Counted from the first letter of the stretch, positions 7,762 to 15,713 are shown. The stretch is 29,265 nt of DNA from DASWOJ01 sp036398775 (GCA_036398775.1 DASWOJ010000240.1:1-29265), one strand, 5' to 3'. Notes: a model not told the origin generated them from the letters alone. Numbers and translations are program-made.

Positions 7762-8528
7762 TCCCGTCCTCTGGCCCGTCCTCTGGCCCGTCTCCTGGCC
7801 CGTCTCCTGGCCCAGGCGTGGAGTGGCAGGTGGAGGATGCTCCCCTGCCCTATCCGGCGGCGCTGGCCGCGATGCAGGCTCGTGCGGACGCGATACGCGC
7901 GGGCACGGCGGCGGAGCGGGTTTGGCTGGTCGAGCATCCGTCGCTTTACACCGCGGGGACCTCGGCGCGTCCCGAGGACCTGGCCGATCCCGGCCGGTTC
8001 CCGACCTATGCCGCGGGTCGTGGAGGGCAGTGGACCTATCACGGGCCGGGGCAGCGGGTGGCTTATGTGATGCTGGACCTGCAGCGCCAGCACGGCACGG
8101 TGGCGCCACGCGACATACGGCGGTTCGTGGAAGGGCTGGAGGAGTGGCTGATCCGCGCCCTGGACCGGTTCAACGTGCGCGGGGAGCGGCGGACGGGCCG
8201 GGTCGGCATCTGGGTTGCGGACCGTGCGGCCGGGACCGAGGCGAAGATCGCCGCCATCGGCGTGCGGGTGACCCGGTGGGTGAGCTGGCACGGCGTATCG
8301 CTGAATGTGGAGCCTGACCTGGCGCATTTTGCGGGCATTGTGCCCTGCGGCATCCCGGACCATGGCGTGACCAGCCTGCATGCCTTGGGGCTGCCGGTGA
8401 CGATGGCCGATGCCGACGTGGCGCTGCGGGGAGCGTGGGGGGAGGTCTTCGGGGACGCGTTGCTACTCCCTCCTTCTCCTTCTTCGGGAGAGAGTCGGGG
8501 TGAGGGAGGCCATCCTCACGCGCCGTAG
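7743..8528 (+). CDS. lipB: Octanoyl-[acyl-carrier-protein]:protein octanoyltransferase
   Basis: LipB transfers octanoyl from ACP to the lipoyl domains of 2-oxoacid dehydrogenases and GcvH, the first step of lipoate synthesis. Family motifs are clear: WLVEHPSLYTAGTSA, RGGQWTYHGPGQ, the catalytic lysine in EAKIAAIGVRV, WHGVSLNV, and the catalytic cysteine in IVPCGI. As drawn from the ATG at 7743 it is 261 residues, longer than most LipB. The first 25 residues include a PSSG/PSPG repeat from a 12-bp tandem duplication, and the start region overlaps the divergent tRNA promoter. An in-frame GTG at 7818 (VEWQVED...) would give the canonical N-terminus. The last roughly 20 residues (LPPSPSSGESRGEGG...) are encoded by a dispersed palindromic repeat and are not family sequence. 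Confidence 0.92.
   Translation: MAEAASIPSSGPSSGPSPGPSPGPGVEWQVEDAPLPYPAALAAMQARADAIRAGTAAERVWLVEHPSLYTAGTSARPEDLADPGRFPTYAAGRGGQWTYHGPGQRVAYVMLDLQRQHGTVAPRDIRRFVEGLEEWLIRALDRFNVRGERRTGRVGIWVADRAAGTEAKIAAIGVRVTRWVSWHGVSLNVEPDLAHFAGIVPCGIPDHGVTSLHALGLPVTMADADVALRGAWGEVFGDALLLPPSPSSGESRGEGGHPHAP
7763..7813 (+). repeat. 12-bp tandem repeat (minisatellite) at lipB 5' end
   Basis: There are four head-to-tail 12-base units: CCCGTCCTCTGG twice (7763-7774, 7775-7786), then CCCGTCTCCTGG twice (7787-7798, 7799-7810), plus a partial CCC. In the lipB frame they encode PSSG-PSSG-PSPG-PSPG. A 12-base unit keeps the frame whatever the copy number. Confidence 0.95.
8464..8508. repeat. Palindromic repeat captured in the lipB 3' end
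   Basis: The outer arms CTCCCTC (8466-8472) and GAGGGAG (8502-8508) pair, with an inner TCTCC/GGAGA-type pairing around a CTTCTTC loop. Bases 8486-8507 match, in inverted orientation, 20 of 22 bases of 8575-8596. The element lies inside the lipB reading frame and supplies its terminal residues. Confidence 0.8.
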
Positions 8529-8572
8529 TCTGGGCAGCAGCATTCACAGGTGGGCAAAGGCGGCGCTTGCCG

Positions 8573-8605
8573 TTTCCCTCACCCCAACCCTCTCCCAGAG
8601 GGAAA
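8573..8605. repeat. Palindromic repeat between convergent lipB and ATP12 genes
   Basis: The arms TTTCCCTC (8573-8580) and GAGGGAAA (8598-8605) are perfect complements enclosing CACCCCAACCCTCTCCC-type sequence. It forms an inverted pair with 8464-8508. Its place between two convergent stops suits a bidirectional transcription end, though no U-tract is present. Confidence 0.8.
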
Positions 8606-8613
8606 GGCAGTCC

Positions 8614-9333
8614 TTAATTCACGCGGCTTAGTCGGATGAACTGCTCCGCCAATGCGATGTCGTCGGCTGTGCGTTGCCGTCTGATTGCCGATTCGCTGTC
8701 CTCGCCCCATTTTTCCGTCTGGAACGCTTCGTCCAGCCCAGCGATGCGGTGCGCCTCCGCCGCGTCCAGCGCTCCGTCGGCCAGCGCCAAGCCAAGCACC
8801 GCGCTGCCCAGGGCGGGCACGGCGATGCTCAATGCAGCCAACACCGGGACGGCCTGATTGGCATAGGCGCCCTGGATGGCCTGCAACGCCGCCGGGTCCT
8901 GCTTCACGTGCATCACGCCCTGCGCCACCCGCAGGCGTGCGCCGCAGACTTCGGCAGCCCAGTCCAGCCAGGGATCCCAGGCCTGGGCCTGTCGCCGCAC
9001 CAGCTCCTCCGGATGCTCGGCGCGGTAGCATAGCAAGTCGCTCTCGCCATAGGCGGCCAGCGCGGCGGCGACCGGCGCCGGGTAAGGCAGGATGCGGTCC
9101 TGGGCGGTGCCGGCCAGGCGGGTCAGTGGTACGTGCTCCATGGACAGCTCCCCGTCTTTCGCGCCGCCGGCGGCCTGCCACTCCGCGGTGATCGCCTCCG
9201 CCAGCGGCAGGGTTGGAATGCTGAGTGGTGCGCCCCCAGCCCGGCCCGGGATACGGAGCGGCTTGCCGTCCAGCAGAACGGCGTGTCCGGCATCAGTGGA
9301 GTGCAGGGTCGCGGTGTTCCAGAAGCGTTTCAC
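8614..9333 (-). CDS. ATP12 family F1-ATPase assembly chaperone
   Basis: This 239-residue protein begins MKRFWNTATLHSTDAGHAVL, followed by LLDGKPLRIPG and later SIPTLPLAEAITAEWQ and EHVPLTRLAGTAQDR, the pattern of the ATP12 family found in alphaproteobacteria and mitochondria. In mitochondria ATP12 binds the F1 alpha subunit and prevents its aggregation before hexamer assembly; the bacterial role is inferred by homology. It is the last gene of the rarA-rluC-asmA unit, starting 13 bases after the asmA stop, and it converges on lipB. The length fits the family (about 230-260). Confidence 0.92.
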   Translation of the reverse strand: MKRFWNTATLHSTDAGHAVLLDGKPLRIPGRAGGAPLSIPTLPLAEAITAEWQAAGGAKDGELSMEHVPLTRLAGTAQDRILPYPAPVAAALAAYGESDLLCYRAEHPEELVRRQAQAWDPWLDWAAEVCGARLRVAQGVMHVKQDPAALQAIQGAYANQAVPVLAALSIAVPALGSAVLGLALADGALDAAEAHRIAGLDEAFQTEKWGEDSESAIRRQRTADDIALAEQFIRLSRVN

Positions 9334-9346
9334 GTCGCAGGCAGTC

Positions 9347-11692
9347 CTATCGGAGCAGGTTGCGGAGGAGATCGGCGGGCTTGAGGCGCGAGGCGTCCGG
9401 GGCGGCAGCGGCCGGCGTCGGTCCGGCCCGGCCGCCGCGGGCCTCTGTCAGCCGCTGCACGCACTCGTCAGGCGGTGACGGCGCGCCGATCAGCAGGCCG
9501 GGGCGTCCGGCACCACCCGCGATCTCGGCCTGGGTCCGCGGCGAGCGAATCGGGCCGGACACCCGGACCGGCACGGACACCCCGCCCAGCCCCAGGCGGA
9601 CCTGCGGACGGAGGTGCAGGTCCAGGGTTTCGTCCACCAAGTTGACAGCGCCGCTGCCCACCAGATGCAGGCGTGCGCTGTCCAGCAGCAGCGTCCCGAG
9701 CGACACCTGGCCCGACGCCACGTCCGCCCGCACCGCCAGACAGCGCACCTGGCTACGCCCGCCGGCCGAAACGGGCAGGCCCTTCGGCAGCGCATCGCCC
9801 AAGGCGGCCATGATGCCGCCCAGGTCGAACTCGCCGTCCACCAGCGCCAGCCCAGCATGGCCGTCCAGGGTCGAGGCCAGGGCGCGGGGATTGGCCCCGT
9901 GGCCCCGCAGGTCAATGTCAATGTCCAGAGTCCCTCCGCCGGCCTCCTGGTGCAGCAGCGCCGCCAGCAACGGCCCGGCGGCGAGGCCATTCGCCTGCAT
10001 GGCCACGCCGGCTGACTGCGCACCCGCGTCAGCCTGCAGTTGGGCCGATGCCGCGCCGCCCGGGACTGCCGCCGTCACCGGATCCAGGCGGAGCCGCCCG
10101 TCCTGCAGCAGCAGCCGAGCCGATATGGCGTGGAACGGGACGCCATGCCAGACGGCCTCGTTGACCGCCAGTTGCAGGTCGGCATCGCCGCGCCGCAGCG
10201 CCTCGAATGGCAGCAGCGCATCAGGCAAGACGTGTGCAGGCGCGGCAGCCGGAGCAGGCGCGGAAGGAGCAGGGGAGGCGGGACCGGACGCAGGCGGGGC
10301 CGGGCTGGCGGGCTGAGCCGGCGCGGCGCCCACGGCCAGCGCGTCGAGGTCCATCCGTTGGGACACCAACGTGCCCCGCACCGCTGGGCGCGGCGCCGTG
10401 GTGACGGCCAGGTCCCCTCCGAGGTCCGAACCGGGCATCGCCACGCGCAGCCCGCGCAGCACGACAACGCCCGGTGCGGCGGTGGACACGTGCCCGTCAA
10501 GCGACACCCCATGCCAGCCGGGCAGGCGCATCCCGGCGAGGATGCCTAGTGCTTGCAAGTCCGGCACGCGGGCCGACACCTGCATCTCCGCCGTGCCAGC
10601 CCGGGCGTCCGCCGTGCCATCTGCGGTGAGCGTTGCGCCTGCCGCCTGAGCCTGCGCAGCGACCGGCACCGGCCCGGGCCGCAGCAGCGCCGCCAGGCTG
10701 CCGGCAGTGGCGGTCATCGTGATGGGCCCGCTGCCTGCCGTGCCGTCCGCGGCCAGGCTGAGCGGCCGGTCCAGCGCCGGGGCGGACAGGGTCAGCCGGC
10801 TCAAGTGGACGGGACCGAACTCACCCGCGGCCTGCATCGCCAGGGCGGACAGCCCGGCCGGACCAAGCTGCGCCGACGCCCTGATGTCCCGCAGCGGCGG
10901 CAACGGACGGCCAGCGAGTTCGGATAGGGCAGCCAGGTCAGGTACAACGACAGTCAGCACGACTGCAGTGCCCAGCGCGCCGGCGGCGTGCAGCTTGACG
11001 CCTCCGCCCGACAGGGTCAGGTCCAAGGGCCAGGCGCCGTCAGCGGCAGCCAGGGCGCCCGTTGTCCCTTGCACGTCCAACGGAACGCCGTCCAAGGCAG
11101 CGGTCCCAGCAAGGCGGACGGTGCCAGGGCTTTCCGTCCGCGCCTGCAGCGCCGGAATGGTCAGCGTGTCCCGCCGCACGCCGGATAGCCAGCCGAGCCG
11201 GCCGTCGCGGACCTCCACGCCGTTCACGCTGAACTGCAGCCGGGCTGCGGGCACAGCCGGCGCGGCGGGAGCAGCCTCGGGGGACGGCGCGGCCGGGCGG
11301 GTGAACACCCAGTTGGGCTGTCCGGCAGCGTCCCGCTCCAGCAGCAGGTCGGGGCCGATCAGGGTCAGGCCGTGCACTTCTACGCGGCGGCGCAGCAGCG
11401 GCCACAGCGCCACCTGGACGTCCAAACGGTCCAGGGTCGCCATGGCTGGGCGCGACATGCCGGGCGGGTTGGCGAGGGACATGCGCTCCGCCGTCACGGT
11501 CGGCGTCAGGGACCAGGCCAGCCGCACCGGCCCGGCGATTGTCAGCTCCCGCCCGGTGGCCCGGCGCACCGCCTCGATGGCTCGGGGCTTCAGCGCCTCC
11601 CCGTCGAACAGCAGCGCAACGGCAGTCGCCACCCCTGCCACCAGCAGCACGAGGAGCGCCGCCAGCGCCAGCACGATCCGGCGCCGCGTCAT
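9347..11692 (-). CDS. asmA: AsmA family protein
   Basis: This 781-residue envelope protein has one N-terminal membrane anchor (about residues 5-29, a run of Ala/Leu/Val after MTRRR) and a long periplasmic beta-rich body. The N-terminal AsmA signature follows (FDGEALKPRAIEAV, GRELTIAGPVRLAW, PTVTAERMSLANPPG) and the C-terminal AsmA-like segment near 600-740 contains LDIDIDLRGHG, GHAGLALVDGEFDLGG and the LHLRPQVRLG strand. AsmA/TamB-type proteins are thought to form bridging grooves that affect phospholipid supply to the outer membrane. An Ala/Pro-rich linker lies at about residues 454-485, between the two halves. The ATG overlaps the rluC stop as ATGA, so translation is probably coupled. Confidence 0.92.
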   Translation of the reverse strand: MTRRRIVLALAALLVLLVAGVATAVALLFDGEALKPRAIEAVRRATGRELTIAGPVRLAWSLTPTVTAERMSLANPPGMSRPAMATLDRLDVQVALWPLLRRRVEVHGLTLIGPDLLLERDAAGQPNWVFTRPAAPSPEAAPAAPAVPAARLQFSVNGVEVRDGRLGWLSGVRRDTLTIPALQARTESPGTVRLAGTAALDGVPLDVQGTTGALAAADGAWPLDLTLSGGGVKLHAAGALGTAVVLTVVVPDLAALSELAGRPLPPLRDIRASAQLGPAGLSALAMQAAGEFGPVHLSRLTLSAPALDRPLSLAADGTAGSGPITMTATAGSLAALLRPGPVPVAAQAQAAGATLTADGTADARAGTAEMQVSARVPDLQALGILAGMRLPGWHGVSLDGHVSTAAPGVVVLRGLRVAMPGSDLGGDLAVTTAPRPAVRGTLVSQRMDLDALAVGAAPAQPASPAPPASGPASPAPSAPAPAAAPAHVLPDALLPFEALRRGDADLQLAVNEAVWHGVPFHAISARLLLQDGRLRLDPVTAAVPGGAASAQLQADAGAQSAGVAMQANGLAAGPLLAALLHQEAGGGTLDIDIDLRGHGANPRALASTLDGHAGLALVDGEFDLGGIMAALGDALPKGLPVSAGGRSQVRCLAVRADVASGQVSLGTLLLDSARLHLVGSGAVNLVDETLDLHLRPQVRLGLGGVSVPVRVSGPIRSPRTQAEIAGGAGRPGLLIGAPSPPDECVQRLTEARGGRAGPTPAAAAPDASRLKPADLLRNLLR

Positions 11693-12684
11693 GCCCGGCG
11701 CGGCGCCTTTGCAGGCCGGGCTTCGAAGCCGAGCGTCTTGAAGGTGTCCCGCATATGCTGGGGCAGCTCTGCCTCCACCACCAGGCGCCCGCCGGCAGGG
11801 TGCGGAATGTCCAGCGCGCGGGCGTGCAGGTGCAGCTTGTCCGACAGGCCCTCGACCAGCGCCGTGCCGGCGCCGTTCTGGTCAGGCTCGTGATACTTGG
11901 TGTCGCCGACGATGGGAGCGCCGAGCGCCACGCAGTGCACCCGCAACTGGTGGGTGCGTCCGGTGACGGGCGACAGCTCCATCCAGGCCAGCTTCTGCCC
12001 GGCATGATCCAGCGTCGCATAGTCGGTGACTGCCCGGGCCGCTTCCTTGTCGTCCCGGGACGCCGGTATGCTGCGTTCCCCTCGGGGGCCGGTGTAGCGC
12101 AGCAGCGGCAGGTCTATCCGGCCCTCGACCGGAACCGGGCGGCCGGCGACGACAGCCCAATAAGTCTTGCTGACGTCGCGTCCGCGGAAGGCCGCTGCCA
12201 GCTTCGCCGCCGTGCCGGGCGTGCGGGCCAGCACTAGGCAGCCGGAAGTGTCGCGGTCCAGGCGATGCACCAGGCGAGGGCGGTGCTCGCTGCCCATGCG
12301 CAAGCCATCCAGCAGGCCGTCGAGGTGCCGGGTGATGCCTGGGCCGCCCTGGACGGCCAGGCCATGCGGCTTGTTCAGCACCAGGACCCAATCATCCCGG
12401 TGCAGCACCATAGCCTCAAGCTCACGCGCGATGGCGGGGTTGAACTGGTGGGTTTCGGCGGGCTTGGGCGCGGGTACGTCGGGAAGCGGCGGCACGCGTA
12501 TGGCCTGGCCCGGCTCCAACCGGGTGCTGGTGTCGGCGCGCTTGCCGTCCACGCGTATCTGGCCGGTGCGGCACAGCTTCTGGATGGCGCCCTGGGTCAC
12601 GGCCGGAAAATGGCGGCGGAACCAGCGGTCCAGGCGCAGCTCGGCCTCGTCATCGGTCACGGCACGGGTTTGCACTAGGGTCAT
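11689..12684 (-). CDS. rluC: 23S rRNA pseudouridine synthase, RluC type
   Basis: This 331-residue RluA-family enzyme isomerises uridines in 23S rRNA. An S4 RNA-binding domain occupies about residues 15-65 (LRLDRWFRRHFP...RVDGKRA). The catalytic loop LVHRLDRDTSG sits at 138-148, with Asp143 as the expected nucleophile, and TGRTHQLRVHC follows later. RluC rather than RluD is favoured by the S4 domain and VLNKPHGLAVQGGPG, close to RluC's NKPSG-AVHGGSG region. The ATG at 12684 overlaps the rarA stop as ATGA; longer in-frame extensions run back into rarA and are not needed. The stop overlaps the asmA ATG. The target uridines (955, 2504, 2580 in E. coli) are assumed from the family. Confidence 0.9.
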   Translation of the reverse strand: MTLVQTRAVTDDEAELRLDRWFRRHFPAVTQGAIQKLCRTGQIRVDGKRADTSTRLEPGQAIRVPPLPDVPAPKPAETHQFNPAIARELEAMVLHRDDWVLVLNKPHGLAVQGGPGITRHLDGLLDGLRMGSEHRPRLVHRLDRDTSGCLVLARTPGTAAKLAAAFRGRDVSKTYWAVVAGRPVPVEGRIDLPLLRYTGPRGERSIPASRDDKEAARAVTDYATLDHAGQKLAWMELSPVTGRTHQLRVHCVALGAPIVGDTKYHEPDQNGAGTALVEGLSDKLHLHARALDIPHPAGGRLVVEAELPQHMRDTFKTLGFEARPAKAPRRA

Positions 12685-14021
12685 TGAGGTCCCTGCGAGG
12701 TGTCCTGCCGGGCAGCGCGCAGCCCGGCCCAATGGTCCAGGCGCCGCGCGACCTCGCGCTCGAAGCCGCGTCCGGCAGGTTGGTAGAAAGCCTGCCGCGG
12801 CAGGCCCGGCGGGAAGTAGTCCTGGCCGGAGAAGGCATCCGGCGCATCGTGGTCGTAGGCGTAGTTCTTGCCGTAGCCGAGGTTGGCCATCAGCTGGGTC
12901 GGCGCGTTCAGGATGTGCGCGGGCGGCGGCAAGCTGCCGGTGGCGCGGGCGGCGGCCAGCGCGGCCTTCCAACCGGCGTATAAGGCGTTCGACTTGGGGG
13001 CGGTGCCCAAATACAGGATAGCCTGGACGATGGCCAGCTCGCCCTCCGGGCTGCCGAGCCGCTCCCAGGCCTCCCATGCGGCGACCGCTTGGGTCAGCGC
13101 GTTGGGGTCTGCAAGGCCGACGTCCTCCGACGCGAAACGGACCAGCCTGCGGGCGATGTAGCTGGGGTCCTCGCCGCCGGCGACCATACGGGCGAACCAG
13201 TATAACGCAGCATCCGGATCGGACCCACGCAGCGATTTGTGCAGGGCGGAAATGAGGTTGTAGTGCTCGTCGCGGTCCCGGTCATACAACGCGGGACGGC
13301 GGCCCACTGCCTCCGCCAAGCCGGCGGCGTCCAACGGCGGGCCGCCCGGCAGGCCGAGCACCTGCTCCGCCATGTTCAGCAGGTAACGCCCGTCCCCATC
13401 CGCCATTGCCCGGACTACGGCGCGGGCATCGGGCGTGAGCGGCAGGCGGCGGCCTGCGGCATCTTCGGCACGGGACAGCAGCCCCTCCAGCGCCTCGTCG
13501 TCCAGCCGGCGCAGCACCAGCACCTGGCACCGGGACAGCAAGGCGCCATTCAAGGCAAAGGACGGGTTCTCGGTCGTGGCGCCCACCAGCAGGAGCGTCC
13601 CGTCCTCGACCACGGACAGGAAGCTGTCCTGCTGCGCACGATTGAAGCGGTGGACCTCGTCCACGAACAGCAGGGTGCGCTGCCCTGCCTGGCGCCGACG
13701 CCCAGCGTCCTCAAACACCCGCTTGAGGTCGGCCACCCCGGAAAACACGGCCGACAGCGCCGTGAAATGCAGCCCAGCCGCACCGGCAATCAGCCGGGCG
13801 ATGGTGGTCTTGCCAACACCGGGTGGTCCCCAAAGGATCAGGGACGCGAGGGTGCAGCGATCCAGCATGCGGGTCAGCGCGCCATCGGAGCCGACCAGGT
13901 GCTGCTGGCCCACCACATCGGCCAGGCTTGCGGGGCGCAAACGCTCGGCAAGAGGCCCGGTGGCCTCGTCCGGGGCCGGGCCGCCAAAGAGGTCGGGTTT
14001 TTGCAAATGTTGCGGCGGCAT
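12681..14021 (-). CDS. rarA: Replication-associated recombination protein A (AAA+ ATPase)
   Basis: RarA/MgsA is a clamp-loader-like AAA+ ATPase acting at stalled replication forks. The 446-residue product has LFGG near residue 11, LAERLRPASLADVVGQQHL, Walker A GPPGVGKTT at 65-73, Walker B LLFVDEVHRFN at 117-127 and sensor 1 ATTENPSFALN. The C-terminal tetramerisation part contains LISALHKSLRGSDPDAALYW and a DAFSGQDYFPPGLPRQAFY motif of the family. It is the first gene of a four-gene unit whose later members are unrelated in function. The ATG at 14021 precedes the usual MPPQ-LQKPDLF leader; the upstream sequence shows no strong Shine-Dalgarno. Confidence 0.95.
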   Translation of the reverse strand: MPPQHLQKPDLFGGPAPDEATGPLAERLRPASLADVVGQQHLVGSDGALTRMLDRCTLASLILWGPPGVGKTTIARLIAGAAGLHFTALSAVFSGVADLKRVFEDAGRRRQAGQRTLLFVDEVHRFNRAQQDSFLSVVEDGTLLLVGATTENPSFALNGALLSRCQVLVLRRLDDEALEGLLSRAEDAAGRRLPLTPDARAVVRAMADGDGRYLLNMAEQVLGLPGGPPLDAAGLAEAVGRRPALYDRDRDEHYNLISALHKSLRGSDPDAALYWFARMVAGGEDPSYIARRLVRFASEDVGLADPNALTQAVAAWEAWERLGSPEGELAIVQAILYLGTAPKSNALYAGWKAALAAARATGSLPPPAHILNAPTQLMANLGYGKNYAYDHDAPDAFSGQDYFPPGLPRQAFYQPAGRGFEREVARRLDHWAGLRAARQDTSQGPQ

Positions 14022-14191
14022 AGGATGTTAGATGGGGCAGCAAGCCGCTCAAGTCGAGGATGCAGGGCCAGGACCTTAGCTGCTGCACTATGGTTTCCCC
14101 CTTTCCCCAGAAGAGGGCCGGGGGGGGGAGTAGCCAAACGCGCTGCGTGCCCCGCAGCAACTGCAAGGCGCCAGCGCCCGAAACGTCAAAC
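14022..14191. other. Intergenic region between rplQ and rarA
   Basis: About 170 bases without a gene (220 with the adjoining rplQ hairpin). It contains a run of nine G (14120-14128) facing a CCCCCTTTCCCC tract (14096-14107), which looks like a decayed copy of the CCCTCTCCC palindrome family, and a small GCTGCG/CGCAGC hairpin at 14142-14158. The rarA promoter should be here, but I see no convincing boxes. Confidence 0.5.
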
Positions 14192-14233
14192 TCACCCTGT
14201 TTTCTTCTCCCGGAGAAGAAGAGAACAAGGTGA
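14192..14233 (-). terminator. Long hairpin after rplQ, probable end of the ribosomal unit
   Basis: Arms TCACCCTG...CTTCTCC and GGAGAAG...AAGGTGA form an imperfect stem of about 19 pairs with a tight loop, beginning 8 bases past the rplQ stop. On the minus strand only a short TTT follows, so it may be a terminator with a weak U-tract or an mRNA 3'-end stabiliser. The position at the end of the alpha operon supports a transcription-end role. Confidence 0.65.
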
Positions 14234-14241
14234 CTTAGGGG

Positions 14242-14670
14242 TTATGCGGCCTGCTGATCCTCGTCGTCAGGCACCTCGTTGCGAGGGCCGCTATCCTGGC
14301 CCTTGGCGGCAGGGTCGCGGTCAACCAGCTCGATGACCGCCATGTCGGCAGCGTCCCCATACCGCACGCCGGCCTTCAGCACGCGCGTATAACCGCCGGC
14401 CCGGGCCTTGTAGCGATCGGCCAGGGACGAGAATAGCTTGGACACGATGCGGTCGTCGCGCAACTGCGCGTATGCCTGACGGCGCGCGTGCAGGTCGCCG
14501 CGCTTGCCCAGCGTGATCAGCCTCTCTGCCACCGGGCGAAGCTCCTTGGCCTTGGGCAGGGTCGTGGTGATCTGCTCGTGCTTGATAAGCGCCACGGCCA
14601 TGTTGCGGAACATGGCCAGGCGGTGGCTCGACGTGACGTTCAGTTTGCGGCCGGATACACCGTGGCGCAT
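14242..14670 (-). CDS. rplQ: 50S ribosomal protein L17
   Basis: L17 binds 23S rRNA near the peptide exit side of the large subunit. The 142-residue product starts MRHGVSGRKLNVTSSHRLAM with the family's RNMAVALIKHEQI and TTLPKAKELRPVAERLITL. Beyond the conserved core (about 120 residues) there is an acidic and polar tail ending PDDEDQQAA, common in alphaproteobacteria. It follows rpoA by 23 bases and is the last gene before a strong hairpin. Confidence 0.97.
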   Translation of the reverse strand: MRHGVSGRKLNVTSSHRLAMFRNMAVALIKHEQITTTLPKAKELRPVAERLITLGKRGDLHARRQAYAQLRDDRIVSKLFSSLADRYKARAGGYTRVLKAGVRYGDAADMAVIELVDRDPAAKGQDSGPRNEVPDDEDQQAA

Positions 14671-14693
14671 GGCTTGTTACCCCTAGTTAAAGC

Positions 14694-15713
14694 TCAAAAC
14701 GGCTCGTCGAGCCGCTTCGCCAAGTCCTCGATGTTCTCTGGCGGCCAGCCGGCCACGCTCATGCCCAAGGCCAGACCCATGGCGGTCAGCACTTCCTTGA
14801 TCTCGTTCAGCGACTTGCGGCCGAAGTTCGGCGTCCGCAGCATCTCCTGCTCGGTCTTCTGCACGAGATCGCCGATATAGACGATGTTGTCGTTCTTCAG
14901 GCAGTTCGCACTGCGGACCGACAATTCCAGCTCGTCCACCTTGCGCAGCAGGTTGCGGTTGAACGGCAGGTCGTCGTGCATCTCCTCCGAACGGGCAAGC
15001 TGCGGCTCGTCGAAGTTGATGAAGAGCTGCAACTGGTCCTGCAGAATGCGGGCGGCCAGGGCTACTGCGTCCTCTGGAGTTACGGCACCGTTGGTCTCCA
15101 CCTGCAGCAGCAGCTTGTCATAGTCGGTTACCTGGCCCACCCGGGTCGGTTCGACTTTGTAGGACACCCGTTTGACCGGAGAGTAGATCGCATCAATCGG
15201 AATCAGTCCGATTGGCGCATCTTCAGGACGGTTGGCAGCAGCAGGGACATAGCCTTTGCCGAGGTTGACAGTGAACTCCATGCCGAGCTTCACGCCATCG
15301 TCCAACGTGCAGATCACCAAATCAGGGTTCATTACGTCTATGTCGTGGCCGGTCTGGATCTGCCCGGCCGTTACTTCGCCGGGGCCGGTTGCGGTCAGGA
15401 CCATACGCTTTGGTCCCTCACCGTGCATGCGCAGCGCCAACTGCTTCACGTTCAGTACAATGTCGGTCACGTCCTCGCGGACGCCCGGGATGCTGCTGAA
15501 CTCGTGCAGCACGCCATCAATCTGGACTGCCGTCACGGCCGCGCCCTGCAAGGACGATAGCAGCACCCGGCGCACTGCGTTGCCGAGCGTCATGCCGAAG
15601 CCACGCTCCAGAGGCTCTGCGACAACGGTGGCGACGCGGTGCGGATCAGACCCTGGCTCGACGTCGAGCTTCTCGGGTTTAATCAGCGACTGCCAGTTTC
15701 TTTGGAGAACCAT
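14694..15713 (-). CDS. rpoA: DNA-directed RNA polymerase subunit alpha
   Basis: RpoA dimerises to nucleate RNA polymerase assembly and contacts UP elements and activators. It has 339 residues: the N-terminal assembly domain (about 1-235) has FGMTLGNAVRRVLLSSL and EFSSIPGVREDVTDI, and the C-terminal domain (about 250-330) has ELELSVRSANCLKN and TPNFGRKSLNEIKEVL, the DNA-binding helices. It starts LQRNWQSLIKP after the initial MV, as in other alphaproteobacteria. A 79-base spacer separates it from rpsK, which is unusual in this tightly packed cluster; rpsD, which sits here in E. coli, is absent. Confidence 0.98.
   Translation of the reverse strand: MVLQRNWQSLIKPEKLDVEPGSDPHRVATVVAEPLERGFGMTLGNAVRRVLLSSLQGAAVTAVQIDGVLHEFSSIPGVREDVTDIVLNVKQLALRMHGEGPKRMVLTATGPGEVTAGQIQTGHDIDVMNPDLVICTLDDGVKLGMEFTVNLGKGYVPAAANRPEDAPIGLIPIDAIYSPVKRVSYKVEPTRVGQVTDYDKLLLQVETNGAVTPEDAVALAARILQDQLQLFINFDEPQLARSEEMHDDLPFNRNLLRKVDELELSVRSANCLKNDNIVYIGDLVQKTEQEMLRTPNFGRKSLNEIKEVLTAMGLALGMSVAGWPPENIEDLAKRLDEPF

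Noticed and set aside
6730..8070. A plus-strand frame of 446 codons running through the glycosyltransferase end, the tRNA and the lipB start
   Set aside because: It is out of frame with two real genes and passes through a tRNA; the sequence is Arg/Ala-rich noise.
9225..11741. Large plus-strand frames opposite asmA
   Set aside because: Ser/Arg/Ala-rich mirror frames of asmA, whose minus-strand product has a membrane anchor and AsmA signatures.
14022..14040. TAACAT close to the rarA ATG as a leaderless -10 box
   Set aside because: It lies only three bases before the ATG and has no matching -35 at proper distance; too weak to list as a promoter.
14093..14130. C-rich/G-rich facing tracts as a further palindromic repeat copy or G-quadruplex
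   Set aside because: The arms no longer pair well, and a single G run of nine is not a four-tract quadruplex; noted only as a possible decayed copy.
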